A model generated the notes under the pieces. That model searched no databases. It had not been told where the DNA came from and worked only from the letters and a program-made list of their open reading frames with translations. A stretch of 64,000 nucleotides of DNA from Xiphydria camelus (taxonomy: Eukaryota > Arthropoda > Insecta > Hymenoptera > Xiphydriidae), in the NCBI GenBank assembly GCA_963678675.1, contig OY783195.1, positions 11,620,479-11,684,478 on the forward strand, in the 5' to 3' direction. Both the position numbers and the translations under genes were made by a program. Positions 21,196-32,499 of the stretch are shown here, piece after piece; the stretch's first letter is position 1; each line of letters starts with the position of its first letter.

Positions 21196-22067
21196 AAATC
21201 CAAATTATTCAGTAATTATTATATTAGGTGTTGGAATTAATTCGTAGCGTCTTTTTAATGAAAAAATATCGTGCCCAAACTTTTAAGACGTTTTCCTACT
21301 GGTGATAAGTCAACCCCCAACGAGCTATTATCATCGGACGTCATTTGCCGTACCCCGATAGCCAGGTGGCTCCACAGTGGTGGCACTGTGGGACCACGCG
21401 ATGACTTTGAGAAACACAGTGATGAGACATCACAGTGATGTCTTGGTGCGTGCCCACTGGGGTACCACTGTGGCATCACGCAGTGTAAGCACTGAGTGAG
21501 GTTACGGTGACCTCATAGTGGATAAAGTAGGAGGTATACCGCAATGAACAGAAAATTCATTTTTACTTTATAAAACAAGAAAAGGTTTATTTATTACATA
21601 CATATATATACGTACAACGCAAGTGAATGAATGTATATAGTATATAGGCAACACATTTTGAAAAATGAACATTACAATAATGAAACATTTAGGACATTTA
21701 AAATAAGTACATTATTTCACTAGAGTAACTGAAATGTTTTTAATAGAATTTTCTCCTCTGTAGTTCTATTTAAAATTTGAATTTTTAATTGAATTTTTTT
21801 ATTTTCAAATGAGAAGAATTCCAAATTCTACTAATGAAGAGAAAATTGTATCAAAAACATTCTATCGATTCATTTCTGATCTGAAAAAGCTTATAAAAAC
21901 CAAACTAAGAATTATATTTACATAATTCAAAAGACTACGTATTACGGAAGAAAGTAAGAATAATATAATGGTAATTATAACGTTCTATAAGTTTATTTTG
22001 AGACAGAGTTCTCCCGTAATGCGAATAGTAAGGCGCTATTAGATGCGCAACGATATATTGACACCCT

Positions 22068-22323
22068 AATTGAAGACACAAGTGCATAAAGGGTCCATGT
22101 AATATTTGAAATGTTTTGAGATAATCATTTTATATGCACTACAAAATGAAAATATCGAGTATAATTAGATCCTTTATCAACTGTTAACTTTGTTAATATT
22201 AATCATTTTGCTAATTTAACCTCGGCATACAAATTATACACAGCTAAACTTCTAAAAAGCGTTAGAAAATCATTTCTCACAAAAATATCACTTAGACTCT
22301 TCATGCACTTGTGTCTTCAATTA
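22068..22323. mobile_element. Small MITE, TIR AATTGAAGACACAAGTGCAT
   Basis: TAATTGAAGACACAAGTGCA at 22068 and its inverse complement TGCACTTGTGTCTTCAATTA ending at 22323. AT-rich interior of about 215 bp, non-coding. Confidence 0.65.
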
Positions 22324-22428
22324 TCAAATCTCATAACTCTACTTTTAGTCAAAAATGTGATTGTAGTGCTATCTGTTACAAAAAAAGATACTTCATAAGG
22401 TAGAGAAAATCATACAACTCCATATAAT

Positions 22429-22885
22429 TTACATCTTAGACGTTAAGGGAATTGTTGACGGCGATTTCTTCATAAATTCCTTGTCTCTGATAGGAGTTTC
22501 AGTATGTCCACCTCCACCATAGAAGTTGTCCTCCAGGAAATCCTGAAATCGAGATCGAGAAAACTGTAGGATCCATCTTTGAAGTTTTTAAGTAAATAGA
22601 ATGAAAAGAAAAATATAAATAAGTAGAGGAAAGTCTCACCATTTGTCTTCTTGATTCTTCGACCTTCCTATCCTCAGTTGTACTCGCTTCTCGATGACGT
22701 TTTTTCGTCCTCTCCCTAGTGCAATTGAGGGTTGGATTGCCAAATCATCACGATTGTTTCTTCCGTTCATGGTTTCGAGCCTTTCTTGTTCCTTCACCTT
22801 CTTCTTACGACGACATTCTTTCACACAGCTCTGAAAACTTCATTCTTGCCAAAGACAAACTGTCTCTCGTGGGTCCGTCGAAACG
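22429..22885 (-). pseudogene. Two 3' exons of an unrecognised gene, carried in the CACTGTG-rich element
   Basis: The terminal exon (22542 down to 22429) reads DFLEDNFYGGGGHTET, RDKEFMKKSPSTIPL and a stop, with a TTTCAG acceptor. The upstream exon ends at 22640 with a GTGAGA donor in matching phase (KRHREASTTEDRKVEESRRQ-M), and may begin at an ATCAG acceptor near 22885 with FDGPTRDSLSLARMKFSEL. That upstream exon has three in-frame stops between these parts. The splice-compatible ends and non-TE-like sequence suggest a host gene 3' end that was captured or disrupted. I do not recognise the protein. Confidence 0.5.
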
Positions 22886-23148
22886 CTGATTTTCCATCCT
22901 TGTATCTAAAAAAGTAATTTTTGTTCTCCTTTACAAACAATCAATTTCCAATACAGACAATTAGGAATACGGACAAATAGGACTTTCACAATAGTGAAAA
23001 ATAATATTAAACTTTAATAACTTTAAATAGAAAAAATAGTTTTAAACAAAACTTGTAGAGAATTAGAGAAAACTTTAGGATCTTTCTTTAAAGTTTTTAA
23101 GTAAACAGTATAAAAAGAAAAATATAAATAAGTAGGGGAAAGTCTCAC

Positions 23149-23230
23149 CATTTAGCTTCTTGATTCTTCGACCTTGCTCTCGTCAGATGCACTCGCCTCT
23201 CGATGACGTTTTTTTGGTGCTCTCTCCACA
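23149..23230 (-). pseudogene. Duplicated copy of the upstream exon
   Basis: KRHREASASDESKVEESR next to a stop and a GTGAGA donor at 23148 parallels the exon ending at 22640. The 75-bp downstream flank (AAGAAAAATATAAATAAGTA, GGGGAAAGTCTCACC) is also repeated, so about 100-160 bp was duplicated within the element. Confidence 0.5.
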
Positions 23231-24167
23231 CGGTCGCCTCACTTTTGCCAAGTCGAAGGAGATAGGGAAGGTTGTGATGTAGCTCAGAATGTGCGGGCGG
23301 CTGATACAACACGGAACGTAGTAACACATTGTGCCTCAGCACAGTGTGCCTCCTCAGTGCCTCGGAGTAGATTCTCACGGGATTTATTCACGCACTGTTG
23401 TGTTTCGCTGGGAGTGCGAACATAAGCATGGCACGTCGTTGGCGTCGCTGTGGCCGCCATTAGCACGTGTCACTTTCCGTTGCGCGTCGTTTACGTTTCA
23501 CTTATCCACACTAATTTCCCGCTTGTCTCGGTCACTCCTGGGGCCTTCTCGGTGCCTTGGAGCTCTCAGAGCAGAATCACACGGGATTTATACGCGCATT
23601 GTTTCACTGGGAATGCAATACGAGGCGCGACTTTGGCGTCGCTTTGGACGCCATTAGCACGTGTCGCGGCCACTTGCGCGTCGTTGGCATTTCACTTCAC
23701 TACACTAACTCCGCACTTAGTTCGACCACTCTTGCGGGGCTTTTCGGTGTTTCGGAGTCTCCGAAGTGAATCCTCACAGGTTTCACTGGTCTGGTGACTC
23801 TCCTGCAGTCGTCAGAGTCCTAGTTAAGCTATCACCATAGTTAAGTAGCGCCATCGTGTGATTTTTTGGTGAAAGTCACTCTTGGCTGTCGGGGAGGGTC
23901 TCCTCGCGAAATGTCACTTGGTGTGCTCAGTGTGTAGCCACAGTGATTTCCCCTACTGGCGATCACTGCGTGATCCCACAGTGAAGCTACGGTGGCAACA
24001 CCAAGTAGCGCCACCGCGTGAATTTTTGGTGAAAGTCACGCTTGGCTATCGGGGGTACACATAACCTTTTTTCAAATCATAAACAACATTTTATAATTGA
24101 TTGAATATATCAAAATTTGTGCCGAATAAAGTGTTCTTGCGGGGAGTTTTCCTTCATTATTTTAATA

Positions 24168-24365
24168 TGAACAAAAGTGCAGCTGAAGCTCATCGTATTT
24201 AGTAGAAGTCTGCATGCTCTAGCTGCGAGCAATCGCGTCGGAAGTGGTTTGCACGTTTTAAAGCTGGTGATTTCGACTTGGACCACAAGGAGCCGAATAA
24301 ATTTGAAGATAATGATTTGGAGGCATTAGTCCATCAAGACTCATGTCAAACACTTATGTATAAAG
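24168..24365 (+). pseudogene. mariner transposase N-terminal relic
   Basis: MNKSAAEAHRI, a stop, then after frame changes RKWFARFKAGDFDLDHKE and DNDLEALVHQDSCQT. RKWFxRFKxGDFDLxDKERxG and LEALLDEDxxQT are signature phrases of Mos1/mellifera-type mariner transposases (the second HTH and linker). Only about 65 residues remain and the DDE catalytic region is missing. Confidence 0.75.
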
Positions 24366-24800
24366 AATTCTTACAATTAATGGTGATGTTTACGATTACA
24401 TTACTGTCGGTAACAACGAAATAGTGTAGTACTACCTGCGTGCTATTTATTGTTAAGATCGACGCTACAAATTAATTTCAACACCTAATAATACAAAAAT
24501 TCCATCGTGAACTTAACCCATTAAAGCCCAAATTAATTTTTGGTGGATTTTCTTAACGAAAATTGCATGATTTGTTACTTAGAGGTTATGAGAAAAAAAT
24601 TCCAAATGGCCGTCCTATACTTTAACATGATTCTTGACGAATATTCTACTATAAATAGTGAATGAATAATTATCATAATCGCTACTGTTTTGAAAAAGAA
24701 AATATCAAATTATTTTAAAAAATTTAACGAGAACCTTCGAGAGCAGTCACTGTCATGTCCGGTTTCTATATATGGCTGGAGTCGACCAACATCTTTCGAA

Positions 24801-24903
24801 GAGTCGGTGGCGTAATTGGTAGAATGCGAAAACGTTTCCCAGTCTCGAGGCATCTGGCATAGGATATCCCAAAGATCGCAGGTTCAAATCCCGGTGGGGC
24901 ACG
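24801..24903 (+). other. tRNA-like promoter segment (SINE head or tRNA pseudogene)
   Basis: GTGGCGTAATTGGTAGAATG fits a pol III A box and D arm. GATCGCAGGTTCAAATCCCG fits a T arm with the B-box core GGTTCAAATCC. The two boxes are about 70 bp apart, longer than in a simple tRNA, so either an intron-like insert or a diverged SINE. Downstream reaches A8 at 24903 and TTCCCTTTTT at about 24950, a possible pol III stop. Confidence 0.5.
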
Positions 24904-25224
24904 AAAAAAAAGCGACACCTCTAGGCGGGTAAAGTCATTGTGTGCGTTCCCTTTTTGCAAAATCTACATAGGAAACTTGCACGAACTGTAGATGGCGTAG
25001 TAAATCGACGGCAGCACCACTTCTGGCGGTTATTAGAAGTATCAGCGTGCAATAAAGTATTAGTGATATCGAAATATTAACAAAATGTTAAAAGTAATTA
25101 AATATGGGTTTATTCCAATGAAGCACAACCTCAAAATAAACCAGAATTTTGTCAAAGGTTCAAAATTATTACAAGCTGGTCATGTTTTACACTGGTGTTG
25201 GTATCAAAAACTGTCGGATCTTTA

Positions 25225-25353
25225 GGCCCAGTTGTACAACTCAGGTTTAACTACAATCCTTGGTTGGTTGCTATGATACTAGCTTTCTGCTATTGGCTAC
25301 TCCATAGCAGCGAACCAGAGATTATAGTTAAACCTGAATTGTACAACTGGGCC
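25225..25353. mobile_element. 129-bp Harbinger-type MITE with TTA duplication
   Basis: TTA (25222-25224 and 25354-25356) flanks GGCCCAGTTGTACAA... and its inverse complement. Arms of about 35 bp include CAGGTTTAACTA on both sides. TTA targets and GG(G)CC ends match PIF/Harbinger. Confidence 0.88.
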
Positions 25354-25416
25354 TTACTGAAAATGAAGACAAAATAGAAGATATTATGTACACTATGCTG
25401 TCATAATGCACACAAT

Positions 25417-25640
25417 TATTTTTTGTCACTCAGTGCCAAAATACACGGTTTCACGGGCGTCCTCAACCCCGTCAACCTCGTATTTGACAGTTAGTGACAA
25501 AAAATAGAATTCGTTATAAGGGCATTTCGCGCCGTTTTAACTCGTGTGGTTACCGCACTCGCTTCGCTCATGCGGAAAACTTCACACTCGTTAAAAACGG
25601 CGCTTCACGTCCTTGTAACGAAAATATCTATTTCGATTCC
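25417..25640. mobile_element. Probable inverted-repeat element(s)
   Basis: ATTTTTTGTCACT (25420) and AGTGACAAAAAAT (25493) form one pair. GTTATAAGGGCA (25514) and a diverged partner GTCCTTGTAAC (25609) form another, bracketing ACTCGTGTGGTTACCGCACT. Boundaries uncertain. Confidence 0.4.
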
Positions 25641-25795
25641 ATTAATTTTAGTACATAAAAAAACAATGCGAAACACTCTTACTGACACTCTACTTTATAT
25701 AATTCTATAAATATGAGAATAAGTTTTGCTTTTGTACTTACACAAATTTTTGTACAGCTTCAATCCACAATTTGTGTATATCAAGTTTCCTGGAT

Positions 25796-25966
25796 CCCCT
25801 TTCTCGAACTCGCTCGTATCTTTGCGTGCACGCATCTTAACAAATAGACCAATCAGGATCAAGTATTCCATTGTCAGTAACCCCACCACAACGGAATACT
25901 TGATCCTGATTGGTCTATTCGCTAAGATGCGTGCACGCAAAGATACGAGCGAGTTCGAGAAAGGTG
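25796..25966. mobile_element. Foldback element, arms about 75 bp
   Basis: CTTTCTCGAACTCGCTCGTA, ATCTTTGCGTGCACGCATCT and ATCAGGATCAAGTATTCC at the left are mirrored at the right with two or three mismatches. The loop is about 18 bp. Non-coding. Confidence 0.82.
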
Positions 25967-26411
25967 CCCCTGTGGGTACTAGCCGATGGAAACGTATAAA
26001 AATATATTTGTTTACTTTTATCAATAACCTTCCGTGGTGTATTATAACAACCTTTTATACAACATATCATACGTGATGCTCCCATAGTTAAAAACAATGG
26101 CTATTAATTAATTGACAATTGGGTGTTTTCACATTTTTCAAAAACTGGCTTAAAATGAAGATTATCGTGTATATATATGATATTAATGAATTTAAAAATT
26201 TTGCTGTCAAGTTTGTATGAGAAAATTGAGTCTAAAAATCAAATGTGGAAATGTCCCGGGAGAAACGCGATTTGCCTGTAATGGCGGTTGTGACGTCACG
26301 ATCTGTACAAACAAATAGCTGTCAAACGGAGTTGCCTATGATTTTGCGGTGTTTTTCTGTGATTCGGAAAGTTTGTTGTTTCTACATCGTTTTTTGTGAA
26401 AGTGGCTGAAA

Positions 26412-26973
26412 ATGCATGCACCACAAGTCCACAGGAAATCGTGTTTTGTGCCAAAATGCACGAATACTTATGTGCGAACTCCAGACAAAGTGTTTGTGAA
26501 TGTGCCGAGAGACTGTGACATGAGACGAAAATGGTTTAAAGCGGCCAGAAAAGATGCCTAAGTCAAAATCGATATTCCATTGCTGCGAAGATCATTTCAA
26601 TGTAAGTTTCCTTATACTATAGGTTCATAGGTTATGTTCAGTGAATGCTTTTGGTTGACAGCTTGAAGAGGACATGGAAAATTATTTGCGGTACAAGACT
26701 ATGGGAGGAAATATTTTAATGAAACAAGGAGTTATGCCTCACATCTTCGACTGCCAAAAAGACAGGAAGAGAGCTGCCAGTAAGCCACCGAGACCACTTC
26801 ACGAGAAACGCAAGAGGGAATGGTTGATCGAGGAAGTCATGTCTGCTACCGAGGTTCAACAACAGGCACTATCTCTTCAAGCTGAACCAGACAATAGTAC
26901 TGGTGCCAGTGGATTGGATCACGAGCAAGAAACTTCCGAAAAAAACGTTCAGTGTTTAAGTATTTGTATGTAG
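26412..26973 (+). pseudogene. THAP-domain protein (left arm copy)
   Basis: Starts at ATG 26412 with CFVPKC, then VFVNVPRD, RRKWFKAARKD. A one-base shift near 26557 leads to FHCCEDHF and a GTAAGT donor (26600). Exon 2 (26662-26973) continues LEEDMENYLRY and GVMPHIFDCQ. C-x-x-x-C, CxxH and the (A/V)xP-x-x-F box give the C2CH THAP zinc finger, and a basic segment KPPRPLHEKRKREW follows. The frame ends at TAG after about 100 further residues. With the frameshift it cannot make the full protein. Confidence 0.75.
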
Positions 26974-27129
26974 ACTCGAAGTGTCGCAGTGCAAACACAA
27001 AAAAGATCGTATCGCAGCATAGGAATTCAGTGCCATTTTGAGCGTAGTTCAGTCGAAACTGCCTGAACTACAATCAAAATGGCACTGAATTCCTATGCTG
27101 TGATACGATTTTTTTTGTATTTGCACTGC

Positions 27130-27715
27130 GACACTTCGAGTCTACATACAAATACTTAAACACTGGACGTTGTTTTCCGAAGTTTCTTGCTCGTGATCTA
27201 GTCCACTGGTACCAGTACTATTGTCTGGTTCATTTTGAAGAGATAGTACCTGTTGTTGAACCTCGGTAGCAGACATGTCTTCCTAGATCAACCATTCCCT
27301 CTTGCGTTTCTCGTGAAGTGGTCCCGGTGGCTTACTGGCAGCTCTCTTCCTGTCTTTTTGGCAGTCGAAGATGTGAGGCATAACTCCTCTTGTCTTATTA
27401 AAATATTTCCTCACATAGTCTTGTACCGCAAATAATTTTCCATGTCCTCTTCAAGCTGTCAACCAAAAGCATTCACTGAACATAACCTATGACCTATAGT
27501 ATAAGGAAACTTATATTGAAATGATCTTCGCAGCAATGGAATATCGATTTTGAATTAGGTATGTCTCTTCTGGCCGCTTTAAACCATTTTTGTCTCATGT
27601 CACAGTCTCTCCGCACATTCACAAACACTTTGTCTGGAGTTCGCACAGAAGTATTCGTGCATTTTGGCACAAAACACGATTTACTGTGTGCTTCTGGTGC
27701 TTACATTTTCAACCA
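27130..27715 (-). pseudogene. THAP-domain protein (right arm, inverted copy)
   Basis: Reverse complement of the left arm gene with scattered substitutions (for example the exon 2 start at about 27455, THAP exon 1 around 27535-27715). It contains additional stops and shifts. The intron is retained, so the duplication was at DNA level. Confidence 0.65.
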
Positions 27716-28079
27716 CTTTCACTACATACTACACCAAAATGACGTAGAAACAACAAACTTTTAGAATCTCAGAAAAACGCTTCGAAAACATAGGCAACTC
27801 CGTTTGACAGCTGGTTGTTTGTACAGATCGTGACGTCACGGCCAATCAGAGCGCGTTTTGATTTTGCTCAGTTGCCAAGTTTCGCCGCAGCAGTTTTTAC
27901 TTTAATTTATCGCAAATTTGTCTGTTTTTGGATGTTTTTAAACAATGATACGTGTAACATAAATTCTTTACTTCACTCTATACTGCAATTACGCAACATT
28001 CGTAACTAGTGCACACACCCAATTATTTTTATTCTCCTCCGTATGAATTGCAAATAAACGTGCACGCGAACACTTCGAC

Positions 28080-28343
28080 TAGTCACCGATAGGAGGCACA
28101 CCAATCTTCGTGCAAGTTCCCTATACCGACAACTATTTTGAAAGCGCACCGCGTGATTGCACAGTGCTGTTGTAGTGACGATCGCTGTGCAGTCACAGTA
28201 ACCTCACTCGCCGTTGCCACTCCGTGTCGCCACTGTGATGTCCGCGGGGGCACGCAAGATAAGGTCACTGTGATGTTTCCTAACTCCACCGCGTGACGGC
28301 ACAGTGCGCTCGTAGTGACGAAACTTGGCTATCGGGGGTAGTT
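28080..28343. mobile_element. Right-end fragment of the CCCCGATAGCC/CACTGTG-rich family
   Basis: Repeats of CACTGTG, CACAGTG and CACCGCGTGA lead into GGCTATCGGGGGTA at 28330-28343, the same right terminus as at 24055. Confidence 0.55.
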
Positions 28344-28403
28344 ACGGTATAAAATGTCTCGATTACCGACCAAGCCTATTCGAAGGTAACTTTCAAACTG
28401 CCC

Positions 28404-28670
28404 CAATAGCAAAGCGTGCAGTTAAGCCGTAGTGCACGGTAGACATACGCAGTGCTGACAGCCTGTGGCTCCACCGTGACTACACCGTGCAGTTTCTTCG
28501 TGGAGTTGCACAGCGTGAGCGCACGGTGTCTGCACTGTGAATGTTCTGGTGCTCTGGGCGGGAAGTCACAACGTTTGCACTCAGTACAATCACTGTGTTT
28601 GCACTTTTTTTGCACCACGTGCCCAACACCTTGTGAAGGCACAGTGAATACACGGTGCCTTCACTCATCG
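28404..28670. mobile_element. Diverged left-end fragment of the same CACTGTG-rich family
   Basis: CCCCAATAGCAAAGCGTGCA opens a run of GCACGGT, CACTGTG and GCACAGTG motifs up to GTGCCTTCACTC. No matching right terminus. Confidence 0.5.
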
Positions 28671-29030
28671 TTTATAATAAATTATTTCCAAATTTAACAA
28701 AAATATGGACTTATAGTGGTTAAAAATAATTTACAAATTAAACAAGTAATTTTATTTTTTTCTCTTGACCACAATAGAGTCTCAAAATATGTGAAAAGTC
28801 AATTAAATCATAATTGTCGAGCACGTGGACTTCAGTTGCGTTCCAAACCTCAAAGCATTGGCAACTACGTAAGAGATGCGCAATTCCTTTTTTCAATAAG
28901 ATGTTATGCAACTGTATAAGTAACACGTAAAAATTATGTTCGTAGCCCAGATAGAAAAGTCTGCCACAAGATTAGTGCAGTGCCGCCAATATGTCGCCTG
29001 TCGCGTATGCAACTACATACTATACATACA
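28671..29030. other. No gene recognised
   Basis: AT-rich, short frames only on both strands, no repeat termini. Confidence 0.5.
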
Positions 29031-29719
29031 TACCCGATGTTTTCCTGGGTTGTTGACATAGGACGATATGGTTCATAGCAGTTTGTAGACTATAGTATGT
29101 ACGCTCTATTAGTCGGAGACGCAAGGACGCCGAGCGATTGGCTCTGCCTATCGTCGGCAGACGTCAATCGTCGCGACAGAAGTTCCCTAGTGCGTAGGCA
29201 CCGAGCAGACGGGAAAGTATGGCGGTTGACACATACGTTTGTTTACAAAGTGCAGTTTTTCAGAGTAATTGTATTTTTTGAAAATAAAATGTGGTTTTCA
29301 AAGTTAATAAAATATTTCCATTCGCGAAACGATATCCCGCTCATGAAATAGAAATAAATGAAACATAAAATAGTATTGATACAGAGAAAGAATGTAGAGT
29401 GCAGGTATTTATTTACCAATACGACTCACATTACCATCTGCTAACCAATGTGATTGAATATTTCAGCAAGCATCGATAACCAGGACCATGATTAATGACT
29501 TTGTGTTTTGCAACAACGAGCACCAACTCCCCCGGAGGACAGGAGAAGGTGTAACACGAGGAATACCGTGGAAGGTTAATAAAATTATCCAAAACGATAC
29601 CCCTATGAATGTAAATAAATCCTTTTCATATTATGACATTTTGTGGAAAACTCACCACTGCTTCATGTTTACAGGAGATGTTCAAAATTATTCCCTTTTT
29701 TGCTCAGCCGAAAAATAAC

Positions 29720-30819
29720 CTAATCGGTCGTAAAATGCTGAGGTCGTATTTTGGATCGCTTCCGGGGGATCTCCTCACAAATCCTCATTATTTCCCAGTC
29801 CAGGTCCTCAACAGTCAGGAGATGGCGACGCTCATTGTATAACTGCTGTTTCACGTAGCCCCAGAAAAAATAATCCATCGGCGTCAGGTTGGGCGATCGC
29901 GGCGGCCACGGAATTGGACCCCCTCTTCCTAACCAGCGGTTAGGAAATTCCTCGTCCAGGAATCGCCGGAATCGTATCGTCGAGTGCGCGGGAGCGCCGT
30001 CGTGTTGATAGTACATAGGGGCTCCGATCTATAAGTAACAGTAATTAAATAGTCGATTTTCAATAGCTTACCACGGGACTGTAATAACGTGACTGCATTC
30101 TAGTGATACTTACTTCTTCGATCATTCGAAGCGACGGTATTACTAAATATCTCAGAATTTCGAGATACATCTGGCCGTTCAAATTTTCGCGAAAGAAAAC
30201 CGGTCCTATTATTCGGTTTCCAATTATTCCAGCCCAGACGTTTATTTTAATGGGGTACTGGGTCCTCACGTCCCGCAGTACCCTGGGATTTTCTGTTGCC
30301 CAATATCTCACATTTCGCCGGTTAGGTCTGTGTACCGCGAAGAAAGTACATTCATCGGTGAAACAAATTCTCTCCGACAGGCCAGGCTCGACATTTATCT
30401 GTTCCATCATTGTTTCAGAAAATGTCATCCGATGATCATCGTCGCCTGGTATGAGTTCCTGATGGCAACGAGGTATATAGGAGAAATATTTATTATCCCA
30501 CAAAACCTTCCACGCCGTACTCTTGGAGATGCCGACCTCTCGGGTCACCGTAGCCGCACTTGTTCCAGAGTTTTTCTCGACGTTCGCGCATATTAAAATC
30601 TTTGTCTAATTGTCTCGTTGGGTAACGGATTTCCATGTGGTCGCCGTTGACACATCCTGTGCTTTTTAATCGGTCAACAAGATTCCTGATGGTCTCGTGA
30701 CTCGGTATCGGCCTGTCAGGATACTCAGCAGCAAAGTGGTCTCTTACACTTCGAAGGCTCTCACCTTGCAAATACTTCGTGACGATTAACACCTCTCCAA
30801 TCGTGTAAGTTTTCGGCAT
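29720..30819 (-). pseudogene. DD41D transposase, left arm copy
   Basis: ATG at 30819 opens MPKTYTIGEVLIVTKYLQGE and a second HTH (SHETIRNLVDRLKSTG). A frameshift near 30600 damages the linker. The catalytic part (30548-30114) has CFTDECTFFAVHRPN. A GTAAGT...ATAG intron (30029-30113) joins to YQHDGAPAHSTIRF, and WPPRSPNLTPMDYFFWG follows. Between the second aspartate (HDG) and the third (PMD) are 41 residues, the DD41D spacing of the rosa/Visitor-type mariner-superfamily groups. All three acids are present but the frameshift makes it inactive. Confidence 0.85.
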
Positions 30820-30857
30820 TTTTCAACAATCTCTTTAACTTTGACAATAATCACTGA

Positions 30858-31294
30858 TTCGAAGCAGTGAGAGAAGCATTGTGGCTAAAATTATTAGCGA
30901 TTGAATTTTGAGGGGGTGTGTTGGATTCCTGTTAAAATTATTTTCCTTCAAAATTCAACATTACCTTGTATTTTTATTTTGGCCTGTCAGAAAAAGAGAC
31001 CATTTATTACTTTATGGCTCTTTGTGGAAAATACAGAGAAAGGGGAGAAACATTCTTACTGGGTTTTCTAGTGAAAATTTCTTTTCCCGAACATGTGGCA
31101 ACCAGACAGTCCAGGCGATGGCTCATGGGGTAGCCGCAACGGTAATCCCCAGGTATACAAGTAGTCCTCAATCCTCTAGTTTTCGAGTGTAGTCTTGGAC
31201 AGATCTCTGTGCCGAGAGCACGTACATTCTGATTGCAGTAGAGTCAAGAGTTTGAGTCTGTTGTGTTTAGTTCATGTATTGTGATAAATTTTGA
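30858..31294. other. Unpaired spacer between the two inverted arms
   Basis: Sequence with no counterpart on the other side, no terminus-like CCSGRTGTTTTCC motif and no coding motif. It would form the loop of the hairpin and, being between two divergent ATGs, may have contained promoters. Confidence 0.55.
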
Positions 31295-31333
31295 ATTATC
31301 AGTGATTGTCAAAGTTAAAGAGGTTGTTAAAAA

Positions 31334-32499
31334 ATGCCGAAAATTTACACGATTGAAGAAAAGATTGGAATCGTCTTCAGGTATTTGCAAGGTGAGAGTC
31401 TTCGCAGTGTGAGGGACCACTTTGCTGCCGAGTATCCTGACAGGCTGATACCGAGTCACGAGACTATAAGGAATCTTGTTGACCGATTAAAAAGTACAGT
31501 ATGTGTCAACGGCGACCACACGGAAATCCGTTACCCAACGAGACAATTAGACGAAGAAACGAAGATCTTAATATGCGCGAACGTCGAGAACAACTCTCGA
31601 ACTAGTGCGGCTACGGTGGCCCGAGAGTTCGGCATCTCCAAGAGTACGGTGTGGAAGGTTTTGCGGGATAATAAATATTTCCTCTCTCTATATACCTCGT
31701 TGCCATCAGAAACTCATACCAGGCGACGATGATCACCGAATGGCATTTTCTGAAACAATGATAGAACAGATAAATGTCGAGCCTGGCCTGTCGGAGAGAA
31801 TTTGTTTCACCGACGAATGTACTTTCTTCGCGGTATACAGACCTAACCGGCGAAATGTGAGATATTGTGCAACAGAAAATCCCAGGGTACTGCGGGACGT
31901 GAGGACCCAGTACCCCATTAAAATAAACGTCTGGGCTGGAATAATTGGAAACCGAATAATAGGACCGGTTTTCTTTCGCGAAAATTTGAACGGCCAGATG
32001 TATCTCGAAATTCTGAGATATTTAGTAATACCGTCGCTTCGAATGATCGAAGAAGAAGTAAGTATCACTAGAATGCAGTCACGTTATTACAGTCCCGTGG
32101 TAAGCTATTGAAAATCGACTATTTAATTACTGTTACTTATAGATCGGAGCCCCTGTGTACTTTCAACACGACGGCGCTCCCGCGCACTCGACGATACGAG
32201 TCCGGCGATTCCTGGACGAGGAATTCCCTAACCGCTGGTTAGGAAGAGGGGGTCCAATTCCGTGACGGGCGCAATCACCCGACCTGACGCCGATGGATTA
32301 TTTTTTCTGGGGCTACGTGAAGGACCAGTTATACAACGAGCGTCGCCATCTCCTGACCGTTGAGAATCTCGACTGGGAGATAATGAGGATCTGTGAGGAG
32401 ATCCCCCCGGAAGCGATCCAAAATGCAACCTCAGCATTTTACGACCGATTAGGTTATTGCTCGGCTGAGCAAGGGAATCATTTCGAACATCTGCTATAA
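31334..32499 (+). pseudogene. DD41D transposase, right arm copy
   Basis: MPKIYTIEEKIGIVFRYLQG, then the second HTH, an intact linker (TVAREFGISKSTVWKVL) and a frameshift near 31690. The catalytic half resumes with CFTDECTFFAVYRPN, the intron at 32058-32142 and FQHDGAPAHSTIR. The conserved Trp of the GPIPWPPRSP block is a TGA here, and LTPMDYFFWGYVK and the C terminus follow. Its defects are at different places from those of the left copy, so both decayed independently after the inversion formed. Confidence 0.85.

Larger units (their letters stand above)
21353..24055. mobile_element. TA-flanked CACTGTG-rich element carrying host-like exons
   Basis: Terminus CCCCGATAGCC next to TA (21351-21352) at the left, and GGCTATCGGGGG next to TA (24056-24057) at the right. 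Subterminal regions (21353-21530 and about 23230-24055) are full of CACTGTG, CACTGCGTGA and GGTGAAAGTCAC motifs. The middle (21540-23230) is ordinary AT-rich DNA with exon-like segments on the minus strand and one nested MITE. Not matched to a known superfamily. Confidence 0.6.
21224..24489 (+). mobile_element. mariner relic split by a 2.7-kb insertion
   Basis: TTAGGTGTTGGAATTAATTC, then GTAGCGTC at the left is mirrored by GACGCTACAAATTAATTTCA, then ACACCTAA at the right. Inside the right part is a decayed mariner N terminus (24168-24365). The 21353-24055 element sits between. Without it only about 560 bp of mariner remains. Confidence 0.75.
26117..28024. mobile_element. Foldback element built from two inverted THAP-gene copies (P-element-like)
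   Basis: Outer termini AATTGGGTGT...TTCAC and GTGCACACACCCAATT are inverse. From about 26285 to 27056 the left arm carries promoter, exon 1, intron and exon 2 of a THAP-domain gene, and from about 27064 to 27850 the right arm repeats all of it in reverse. The symmetry centre is near 27060. THAP domains are the DNA-binding domain of P-element transposases. No catalytic domain is present, so the element is non-autonomous. Confidence 0.78.
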
